Below are positions 54,001 through 64,000 of a stretch of DNA of 64,000 nucleotides, piece by piece (the first letter of the stretch is position 1; each line of letters starts with the position of its first letter). The stretch covers positions 8,721,371 through 8,785,370 of the forward strand of contig JAGGNK010008781.1 of assembly GCA_017590115.1 (NCBI GenBank). Reading direction: 5' to 3'. Source of the stretch: Montifringilla adamsi (lineage: Eukaryota > Chordata > Aves > Passeriformes > Passeridae). The position numbers and the translations under genes are program-made. The notes beneath the pieces were generated by a model. It did no database searches. It saw nothing but the letters and a program-made list of their open reading frames with translations, and had not been told where the DNA came from.

Positions 54001-57000
54001 TGAAACAGAGAAAATAACACATTTGTATACTTTCAGTAATTGTTTTTGATGTAGCAAAGCACAAAGTGGTTCAAAAATAGCTCTGTTTTACACTTGATGT
54101 GGCCAAATACAAGAATTTGTCCAACTTTTGATACTCTCCCTGTTTGTCCTTCTGTTGTGTCTATATTATTGTATAATCTCTCCAAGGGAGCTTTGTGTAT
54201 TAAAATGGGTGGAATTACTCAAGTGATCTGGAGAAGTTAATTTAGAGTTGGCCTGTCCATTTCCCATAAAACAGAGGCCAAAAAGCATTTGGTGGAGATG
54301 GGAAATAAAAGAGGAGGTGGAAGATGGGTTTGTTTGTGTTCCATCTGCAAGGGCTGCAGAAGAGGAAAGCAGTCACAGTGGCTACCCAGCACTAATTATA
54401 TCTTCAGGGTTGCTGGGAGCATGCCAGCACCAAGTTGTGCACTGTGAAATGTTACTGGGGAATTGTGATTTTTAGTAGCCTAAACTCTGCCAATCTGAGT
54501 GGAGCACGATGAGATCAGCAGAAGACCCTACCAGCCTGCCTATTATTGTGATTTAAGCCTGAAGGGGGAAAAGAATGAGAGCTTAGGTTTTCTGTCTCCT
54601 AGGAATTCGCATTCGTGGATGGTGTCCTGGATCCCTGAGCTGTGGCAGGTACATGTGGAGGTGTCTGTATTTAGGGCAGCAGGGTGTGAAGGAAAGTGCT
54701 AATTTGCTTTCTGTGTCTCTCTGCTTGTCTGTGTGTGCAGGGGGGATCAGAGGTTTGAACACTCAGCTCATCTCTTTTGAGGCTGTTTCACTCTGCAGGG
54801 TGTGATGATGGTCGCTGAAACCTGAGTTTGTGTTCCTTTCCAAGGGACTTTTTGTGATCACTCTAAGGCTGTGCATCTGAATAAAGACTTTGGCAATGCA
54901 CTGTTTTCATTAATGCCTATTTTTGGGGGATATTTTGAGTGGTTTTGGATGCCTGTGTGGAATTTGAACACACTCTTCTACCCTGACAGCTGCTTTTGAA
55001 AACATCAGAAACAGATCTTCTTGTGTCTTGGGAATTACTCTGTAAGAAGTTGGATGTTAGTGAAGGGTTTGGGTATTACTGTTAGAGATCCAATTTCTGT
55101 TTCTTTACACACTTGGCCCAGTGCGTTTAGAACTGGCGTCTCACAAATATTCTGTGTCCAAGTGCAGTTGCTGAACTTAGAAAAAAACTCCATTTCAAAA
55201 CAGCCCCACTTATCTGAGCTGTTAAACCCTTCACAGCACAGTCCTCCATAACACATGTTCCTTTATAAACCAAAGCAAAAATCTCATTTAATGCATGATT
55301 TGTTAACAGTGTTGGATAATAATAAGTATTTGTAAGTTCCTTGTTTTTTTTGGTGAGGCTTTGTAGTTTTAAAAACATTGTAGCAACTGCAATAAGCCAA
55401 AACTATGTGTATGGGAAGAGATGCAAGAAACGCAGTCAGTTACATCACCTGGCGAGAGTTCTGCTTTGTTCTGCATTCATCTCTAGCCAGTTGTGTGTTA
55501 AACAGCATGTTCACAGTTTTGTCCTCAGGTTGGCAATTTTGGTTTCTGTCTCAGTGTTTCAGGCTGCTTTCAAACCAGCAGTTTTACTAATCAGAGCATC
55601 TCTGCCCTCCCTGACCTGCTTTGCTGTCCTCAGACTTCCCGGTACAAGCATCTCTGTGGCTGTTTAATGAATCAGGTGTGGGGACTGATCTGAGTAGAGG
55701 AAAAAGTCGTTTAATCCAACCCTTCTGGGTTTGAGTCAGCCCAGCTCAGTGTGAATGTCTGAGCAGCAGCTGAGTGCTGCAGGGAAGGCACCCAGGCCAA
55801 GCCTGGTGCTCTGGCACCAGTGCTTGCTTGTGTTGGTTGAGGTGTACAGGAACAGCAGTCTGGGTGCACTGAAGGTTGTGTTTTATCTGATTGGAGCTGC
55901 CCCTGACAGGGGAGATCCCACTCTGCTCTCCCTCCTCTCCTGGGGCTGCTCAGTGATTCCCTGGCTGCAGGGTGCTAAGCCTGGAAATATTTGTGTTTCT
56001 CTTGCTTTCTCTTGTTTAAATTGGTGAAGTGATCCCATTCACGGAATGATTCCATGAGCAGTATATCCAGTGTCAGACTGGGACATGGAAATGTGTGGCT
56101 GGGGCTGAAGAGGAGGACAAGGCTGTGTTGGGTCAGCCTGTGCTCACTGCCAGTGAAGCACAAATGAAACCACATTTGGCTCTTCAGAGCAGTTCTCAGA
56201 ACCACAGCCCACTGCTTGTCTTGTCTGTGCAAACCCTGCTACAGATGGAAGCCTCTTCAAACCAGGGCTGTTGGTTTGTTTAAAGAAATTAATGTAAATA
56301 AATCCCCATGTGGATGCAGATCTTTTCCCTATAGTGTGTTAAATACTTTACACAGAACATCAGTAGAGGCGTAGAATGTGTGTAAGTGTTTTGGGTGTAG
56401 TCTGCTCTTGTGTATCCCTTCTGGATTCAAATTTCTATTTGAATTCAGTTTTAATTAACATGAGGACACAATCCAGAAGTTCTGAGGGATTAGTACTGAT
56501 GCTTACCTATTAAAAATTTAAACAGAAACAGACATATCCCAATACATGTGCTGAACCACATCTCTGCAACTCAAACTGGGAAACGATGTGTGAGAGCTCA
56601 TTTAATGCTGCTGCTGAGTCCAAAGCCCCAGGACTTGTCTCTCCCTTTTTTTGGGAGTCTCTGTGTGTGTGGGTGGGCACTGGTGTGATCCAGGTTAGTA
56701 GTTTATCATTCCTCACAGTCCACAGAATTACAGACTCCAGGAGTTAGCACAGAATTAAACTGGGTGCAGCTCTGCTGAGTTCGCTGTGCTTTCCTTGACT
56801 CTGTTTCGTCCCTCCTCTGGGGGGATGTTGGGGTGATACCTCTGAGCTGGCGGGAAGCCACAGGAGCCTCTTTGCTCTTTGAAACAGCCGAGCTCTGGCT
56901 TTTGCTGTGTGGATCAAGCGAGTGCTGCTGTTGGGCAACGTCCTTTGTTCAGTTGGGTTTTTTGGTTTTGGTTTTCATCATCTTCCTGTTCTATGCTCTT

Positions 57001-58514
57001 TGTGACTTAGCATATGTTCTTAGCTGGTTATGGCACAAACATTTAACATCATTTTTTCACAGGTTGTCTATGCTGGCATTAATTCTTGGTGTTTTGTGGT
57101 CTGTAGTTACATTCATTGTCCTGCTCCAGAAACTCTGCCCATTCCTTTTCCAAGCTGTAGCTGGGGATGCATGTAGAACAGATGTAGATGTTTTGGAGGA
57201 GTGCTTTCTTAGACTGTTATTTAGTGTATGAGGTGTTCCAGCACCCTGCTATGGAAAAAATAACTTTACTCCTTCCATTTTGCCTCTTCCTCCTGCATTC
57301 CCCTGCCTTTGTCATGCCATGAAGGTGGCACATGGCTGTGTATCTCAGCCACTCTGGACTATCTTTTCCCATTTCCTTCTCCATAGCTCCCAACCCTGTG
57401 GATGGCTGATCAGCATTTCTGTCTGAGTGCAAGAGCTGAGTGCTGGCTGTCCCTCCAGCTGGGACAATCCAGGACTGGTGTCCTGCTGGCAGGATATAGG
57501 ATGCCAGTCCCTTCTGCCTTGTGGAGCTAAAGATGACTGGTGGTTTAGGGGCCTGCAAACAATAAACCAAATTTCCTTGCTGTTCAGTGTTCCGTAGGTT
57601 TTTTTCCCCTTCTCAGTGCAGTATTGAGTGGCCATGTGCCTGGTGAGGCCTCTTCAGAGGTCAGTTAAATGGGCAATCTGGACAATCAGTGTTTGGGGAA
57701 ATAGTCCTTGAGGCAGAGTCCCAAGAGCTGTAGCCATGGGCCAGAGCCCTGCTGTGCCAGGCAGTATACAGGAATGAGGTGAAACTGTTTTAAAGAATGT
57801 CTTTACAAAATCCAAGAAATACTTGTGGTTTTTGCTCTGTTGTTGGTATGATGAGCATCACCTTCAGCTCCTCAGCAGTTCACCAGCCAGCTCTTGAACC
57901 AGGCAGACTCCTTTCACCTACTGTGGTGGACAGAAGTAATTTTTAGAGTCTAAACTTGTAAATGGACTAAGTTTGTGGACTTGAAAAGGGAAATCCTTTT
58001 GTATGTGATGGGGAATTTTGGTTTTGGAGAAGAAGTTGAATGTCATTACACAGGTGATGACAATGGGAGGAATACGCGATCCGCAAGTCTTTTGTTTTCT
58101 TTAGGAATAAAAATTCATTCCTGCAGTCGGTGTTTCCAGTGCTGGGTCTTTCCCTTGTCCCTGGCAATGCCCTCTTGTCAGATGTGTAGCTGCTGCCCTG
58201 GAGTGTTTGCACTCCTTGTGGCAGACCAGCTGGCTGTTCCTGCAGGAGCACTTGGGAGCTGAGCACCAGCTGCCTCTGGGCAGCCAAGGGAAGGTGTGAA
58301 CACTGGAAATGGAGCAGTGGAGGGAATAGCAGCAGCAGGAATGTGGTAACAGGTAGAGTACAAGCCCACTGTGAGCAGGGTATGCACACACCAGTTGTGT
58401 TTGATAACAGCCAGACTTTCCTGGGGGTATTCCCTGTCCCTTGCTGGAGAGTGGAGAGAAAGGGGAGGCTACAGCAGGGGTGGGGCAAACTGGGAGTGGA
58501 GGAAAATGTCAGAA

Positions 58515-58943
58515 TCACAGAACACCCTGTGTTGGAAGTGACCCACCAGGATCATTGAATCCAACTCCTCGCCCTGCCCAGGACACCTCAACAATCCCAC
58601 CCTGTGCATCCTTGAGATCATTCAAACACCCCTAGAGCTCTGGCAGCATTGGGGCCATGCCCATTCCCTGGGGAAGCTGTTCAGCGCCCAAAGAAAACCT
58701 TTCCCAAATGTCTGGATAGCAAATATGTTCTTTTCATTTTTCCTTGATGATTAACAAGAGAATTTTGTCTGGTTGAGAGGCAGCAAATGGCAACTTTCCA
58801 TATTCTGCTTTTGTTCATTTGAACAAAATAAAAATAAAACCCCCATTTGCTAAACCTGTAATGGCACAATGTGAAACTGTTACAGCTTTTCCAGTAAGTC
58901 ACTGGTTTTCTTAATTACTGTGGTACTTTGTGACTTCCAAGTG
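58515..58943 (-). repeat. Duplicated CR1-plus-unique module, copy B
   Basis: Antisense CR1 3' end (about 58,515-58,712; blocks TCACAGAACACCCTGTGTTG, CCTCAACAATCCCACCCTGT, CCCATTCCCTGGGGAAGCTG, AAAACCTTTCCCAAATGTCT). It is followed by about 230 bp shared with copy A (39,270-39,678) but not assignable to CR1. Shared blocks in B include TTCCTTGATG, AAGAGAATTTTGT, TCACTGGTTTTCTTA and TGTGGTACTTTGTGACTT. It ends about 380 bp before exon 2, in the same orientation as copy A. Two origins are possible: a duplication of host DNA carrying a CR1 insertion, or a composite retroelement with a CR1 tail. Confidence 0.85.
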
Positions 58944-59290
58944 ACTAACTTTTGGGCTGACACAAAGCTCACGTGGCCACCAAGCAGCCTGTAGGAAATG
59001 AGCCCTATTGCCTCTCCCTGTTTTTGTTTTTTTTTTTCCTTTCTAACTTGTAAGATGACAATAAGGTTGAATGAAACTGTTGGAAATGAATAGAAATTAA
59101 TAGAAGTGAGTCAGGTTGTGGTGAAAACCTAAAGGCAGGGGTAAGCCAGGTTTATTCAGTGCTGTTTCTAAATTCTTTTCCTTGAAGGGGAATAAAGGAA
59201 AATATATGAATAGGAGGATTTTTGAACTTGAATTGAGGAATTAACCAATGAAAATAAAAAAATATGACTATAACTAAATTATGAAGTGAT

Positions 59291-59326
59291 CCAATGACTC
59301 TTTTCTTCTTTTTTTGTTTCCCATAG
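59291..59326 (+). other. MED13L: Splice acceptor of MED13L exon 2
   Basis: A CAATGAC branch-point-like motif (candidate A at 59,297) precedes a nearly unbroken pyrimidine tract (59,298-59,322) and the terminal CATAG. An alternative branch sequence, AACTAAA, lies further upstream at about 59,272. This is a strong acceptor. Confidence 0.85.
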
Positions 59327-59632
<306 letters not shown>

Positions 59633-61122
59633 TAACTTGCTACCTTATGTGATTTTGTCATAATTCATGCTTTAAGACCTACAGGAAAACAAAAAACCTG
59701 TAAGTTTGACTTTTTTTGCTGTGTGATAAAATACAAAGTGAAACTTGAACTCGGACCTGTAGTCAACATCATGACTTGGATTTTTGTGGAACCTCTGAAA
59801 GTAAATTCTAGTTCCTAGGAATGGTGTTAATAATAATAATACCCCAGCTCTGGCATAAGGGAGTAGCTGATGGAATAAATCACCTCTCCTGCAGAGTCAG
59901 GTGAACTCCGTGGCACCCCAGGTAAATCTGTGAGGTCAGGACTTGCTCCTTGCTCGTGCTGCGGGATTTGAGCATGATCCAAGGCGAGTTGCAACAAGTG
60001 AGTGGAATAGGAGGCAGGAAGATGCAGGTAGGTCAGAGGTGACAGTGATGAGTTGGTGATTATAGGCTTTGTGTAACTGGGATTGTCCTCAGAGTCACCA
60101 GCATGTGGAGCCTTAACATGATCAAGTTACTTCTACTGTGTCTGTTGTGATCCTGTTTGGGTTTGACTATATGCAGTGTGTATTATTTTCTGTTTGGTGG
60201 TGTATTGTTGCTATGACAAGTCTTAGTTTGTCTGAACTAAAAGGTGTTTTATTAGGCTGATGAATTTTACCTCTCTTTTCACCTTGTGTCTTGCAAGAAA
60301 ACAACTGAAGTTCACTAGTTCTGGAATAAAAACAGTAGTTAAAAAAGCCCGAGACAATCATATGGATCAGGTTCTGGTTTCTTGCAATAATTTTTTATCC
60401 TTGTGGCCTTTAGACCTTCTGGTGACTTGGTGATAAAATTTGTTTCAAGTACACAGTATATTTTGTTTATCAAGTGTGCTTGAGTTGTCTCTTATCTCCC
60501 ACCTGTACCCTGCACTGTTGAGTCCTGGGTTATGGTATATTCATTTCTTTTAATTCTGTTCAAAGCACCGTTCCAAACTTCCTGCTTTGATGGCTGCCAG
60601 ATTGTTTATTTGGCACCAGAGCCTGTGAAATCACAGATATGAAGGCCTGGGTACCTTGGGGCGTGTTCCACGCAGGTAGCCCTGTGATCATGTATAATTA
60701 AAGAGATGGCTCACAAGTGCTGTGCTGAGCCATTCCACTGACATTCATTTTTTATGAGGCACCTGTTTTGAATGAGGGAATGGGTAATATTTCTACTTAC
60801 CCAGCAAAGCTTTAATAATATATGCTTTTCTCTTAGTGAAATATAGTTTATTTAATATTTCAAATGCAGTAGATGGGACTTAAGTGTCTTTTTATTTGAG
60901 GGGAGTTGCAGGTGATGCTTCAGTTTCTGTTGTAAATTGATGGAGCTTGTTTATATCTGACATCTCGGTTACAACAATGTGATGCTGCTTCCAGTGGTGG
61001 TGGTATGGAAATCCACTTAAATGTCTGGACAGCTGAACCTTCTTCTGCTGGGTGCAGTATGGGGCAGAGTATAGCAAAGCAGCACTGTCACACATTGTTT
61101 TCCTGGTTCAAAATTATATGGA

Positions 61123-61621
61123 ATCACAGAATTATTTAGCTCAGAAAAGACTTCCAAGGTCATTGAGTCCAACTTGTGTCTCATCCCCCAGCCAGAGCAC
61201 TGAGTGCCACATCCAGGTGTTCCTTGGACACCTCCAGGGATGGGAACTCCACCACCTCCCTGGCAGCCCCAGCCAGTGTTTAACACCCCTTCATGCAGAA
61301 ATTCCTTGGTGTCCAACCTGAGACTCCCCTGGCACACCTGAGGCCGTTCCCTCTCCTCCTGTCCCTGTTCCCTGGGAGCACAGCCTGACCCACTGCCTGT
61401 CCCCTCCTGTCAAGAGTTGTGCAGAGCCACAAGGTCCCCCCTGAGCCTCCTTTTCTCCAGGCTGATCCCCTTTCCCAGCTCCCTCAGCTGCTCCTAGGGC
61501 TCCAGCCCCTTCCCCAGCTCCATTCCCTTCCCTGGACATGCTCCAGCCCCTCAAGGTCCTTCCTGAGCTGAGGGGCTCAGAACTGGACACAGCACTTGAG
61601 GTGTTCCTGCATCCAGGCTGG
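61123..61621 (-). mobile_element. CR1 LINE 3' fragment, about 500 bp
   Basis: The longest CR1 copy in the window. Antisense blocks in order are GGAATCACAGAATTATTTAG, AGGTCATTGAGTCCAACTTG, GCCACATCCAGGTGTTCCTT, CCTCCAGGGATGGGAACTCC, CACACCTGAGGCCGTTCCCT, CCTCCTTTTCTCCAGGCTGA and GAGGGGCTCAGAACTGGACA. It is a complete counterpart to the internally deleted copy at 1,713-1,977. Confidence 0.95.
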
Positions 61622-62544
61622 AGCCTTCAAATCAGTAACTTCTAAGTGGAATTCAATCTGAAACTCATTTGTTGTCATGTGTGTAAATCCTACAAGGATA
61701 GATTTCCTTGTTCTATATTAAAAGCACATTGAAACACTTGTAGTGACTTATCAGATATAGTTCAAAGTGATGTAAATTGTGTAGGTGTTGTACATTTTCC
61801 GCTGATAGAGCTGTTGGGCTCTGTTCAGTACATTTTAGAGTTCAAACATCAGTATTGACTAATATTGAGCCTCAAATTCTGCCAGAACAAGGCATTTATG
61901 TCCATTGATTCCTTGGGATAGGACAAAGGACACAGTTTGTGTTCACTGCTTCATGCAGCCAGAAGGCAAAAGGAACAAGTTTATTCTGCTTTTTGTTATA
62001 AACAGGCCACAATACTGAGCTATTTGATAGTTGAAATTAGCTTCCTGAAAATATAAAGGGCTTTTCCATGTGGGCATACAAACAGAAAATAGGAAAATTA
62101 CTGAAGCAGAGTTTTCCTTGCCTGTCAGCTGGGCCAGGGTAACATGATGCCTTTTTCTGGTATAACGTGCTCAGGAAATGAGCTGCATTGGCTTAAAATG
62201 CTGTTCCTGCAGGTTGGATTGTCACTGTGACTTAGAGTTCCATGGCCAGAACTTTGTTCTTGTGCTGTATTCACATTTTCAGGAGTACAAGTCCCAGGAA
62301 TCTGATGCTGCAAATCCAAGAGGAAGACTAGAGTCTATCCAAAACACTGACATCTGAGATATAGGGGCTATAGGGAATAATGCCTGTTAGTAAGGTCATG
62401 AATTCTTATCATGAATAAAGTTTTGGATTTCTCTTTTCCTGCCTAGGACTTGTGCTTTGAAAGTGAAATATTTTAGTGATAATTAAATTTTAAAGAATTT
62501 AATTTTTAAATATTATGTTTTATTAATTCAAGTCTAAATTATAA

Positions 62545-62559
62545 TTTTTTTTTTTTTTT
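62545..62559. repeat. Poly(T) tract, 15 T
   Basis: Homopolymer in intron 2 within an AT-rich stretch. Confidence 0.95.
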
Positions 62560-63526
62560 CTGGATAAGAGAGTCACTCCAGTAGTGCTGTGTGATATTTA
62601 CTGCTTTCAGTAAACAGAGGAAAAGTCTAAACTAAGGCTTTGTTTTCAGAAGCACTTCAAAAACTTTTGCTCATGAACTCTTTCTCTTCATAACACTGAA
62701 GATTTGGTAAACAACAAATCTGCCATTAGTAAAAGAATTTCAAATAGTCATAGGGAAAACAACTTAGTGTTGTAAACAGGAGGTATGAGGAGAATTGTTT
62801 ATGTAGTAGCTTTCCAAAACTGTGGATAATTAAATGCTGTCATGGGAGATTAAGTAAAAACAATTATTTGCAGAGCAGTTATAGATCAGTGGAGTGGTTG
62901 GATTAACCAAGGAGCTGGGAACTTCAGAGGTCTCTCTTGCACATTCTCCTACATTTCTTCTTCCTGCCAGCCTTGACTGTGGTGTTCTGGTTTTTATTGT
63001 GCTGGCATTTAAAACTGGACGAGAGGTTGAAGATCTTTATTCAATCCTGGGTGGAAAAAGCTGATTGGGGTGGGGTCAGTGAGTGGGGAAAAACCGGAGT
63101 GGCTCTGTAAATCTGAAAAAGTTGGTTGTGCTTAAGTTTGTTGAAGTTTGGTTTTCTGAAGGATAAATGGTATTTAATGATATTGCCTGGAGAGGTTTGG
63201 CAACTGTTCCAGCCACAGTACCTTTTCCTATAAATCCATTTTTTTGTGCATCTGACACAAGTGGAAGGAGAGGAGGGAGTGTCTGACTGTTGGCAGTGTT
63301 TTTGACAGAAACGTTGTGGATTTGCAAGTTGCAGAGCTCTCATTTGCATTTGGTGACCAAACACCATCTGGAGCATCATGGAGAATTTAGACTCAACTCT
63401 TGGGTTTTCTCTCTTCTCCCACCCCTGTCCTAGACCCTGTGGGTTCCACAGAGATTACAGGGAAGGGAGATCTGTTCTTCAGTTCCCATCTTTCCAAAAG
63501 CCAAGAGCACTTTGCCCTGACATTTT

Positions 63527-63597
63527 ACACCACTCCAACAGTTGGACTTGATGATCTTGTGGGTCTCTTTCAACTCAGAATATTCTGTAATTCTCTT
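63527..63597 (+). mobile_element. CR1 LINE terminal tail fragment
   Basis: ACCACTCCAACAGTTGGACT followed by TGATGATCTTGTGGGTCTCT and TTCAACTCAGAATATTCTGT is the sense CR1 3' terminus of the subtype seen at 38,879, ending in a TTCTGTAATTCTC octamer-like tail. It is strongly 5'-truncated. Confidence 0.85.
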
Positions 63598-64000
63598 GAC
63601 AGTTTTGTCTATCAATTTATAATCTCTGTTCTGGATTTATGGACATATTCCACTTGGTCTGCTGCATTTGTGGTACAGAATATTGGCATTCTCAGGGATT
63701 ATGATGTGTACCACTACTGAGAATACAGGTTGGTGATAGTAAGCACAGCACTGGAGGTGGACTCTGGAAGGCTGGCAGGAGACAGGAGCTTGAAAATGAA
63801 TACATTCTGGGTGTTTGATAGTTCTTTAGGTAAAACTAGATCTTTCCATCAGCTTAGTAGCTTGTGTGCCTGAACTCACTGATTCTGGTAGGTATTTGGG
63901 ATTTCCATCTATATATTGCAGATGACCCATTAATTTCTGGAGCTGCTTCCCCAGAAAAATGATACTATTTCAATTTCTGCTGTGTAGAATATAAGAATTT

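Noticed and set aside
55690..55740. Possible degenerate CR1 terminus
   Set aside because: Only a short TTTAATCCAACCC-like match. Too weak to separate from chance.
56833..57231. 132-codon hydrophobic frame that looks like a multi-pass membrane protein
   Set aside because: It is intronic and T-rich, which produces Leu/Phe/Val runs by composition. There is no homology, Kozak context or splice support.
57967..58518. Antisense 183-codon frame in intron 1
   Set aside because: It overlaps other open frames on both strands, runs up to the CR1-containing module, and shows no domain.

Overview
The window is vertebrate nuclear DNA, most likely from a bird and probably a songbird. It carries many short 5'-truncated CR1 LINE fragments in both orientations. 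A few worn MIR-like SINE relics are present, and I saw no Alu- or L1-type repeats. The only protein-coding gene I can support is the 5' end of MED13L, read on the + strand. It encodes the Mediator kinase-module subunit MED13-like. Species and chromosome cannot be read from the sequence.

Layout. Positions 1 to about 39,000 are a gene-free upstream flank: AT-rich unique sequence with CR1 copies (about 1.7, 7.7, 9.1, 14.7, 17.0, 17.9, 37.3 and 38.9 kb), MIR-like relics (12.3, 23.3 and 30.3 kb), a (TTG)n tract, and a 501-base assembly gap bracketed by A-rich homopolymers (3,129-3,629). From about 39,020 to 40,880 there is a strong CpG island with a 9-base gap. It holds the MED13L promoter and 5' UTR, a short upstream ORF that ends on the MED13L start codon, and coding exon 1 (40,477-40,548). 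Intron 1 runs 40,549-59,326 (18,778 bp), coding exon 2 is 59,327-59,564, and intron 2 continues past the window end. The rest of MED13L lies to the right.

The two exons join in frame (24 codons, then 79 codons plus one base) and give the conserved N-terminal segment of MED13-family proteins. The long gene-free flank fits the known vertebrate arrangement, in which MED13L borders a regulatory desert on the TBX3/TBX5 side; that synteny is recalled, not shown here.

The most notable unexplained structure is a pair of related modules of about 410-430 bp in direct orientation. One abuts the promoter (39,270-39,678) and the other lies about 380 bp before exon 2 (58,515-58,943). Each joins a CR1 3' end to about 230 bp of shared sequence that I cannot assign to CR1. 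They bracket exon 1 and nearly all of intron 1. Other points of note are the uORF/start overlap, tandem splice donors at exon 1, a G-quadruplex/GC-box run, and an upstream block resembling an enhancer (28,860-29,420). I found no operons, CRISPR arrays, tRNA or rRNA genes, or an undescribed multi-gene system.
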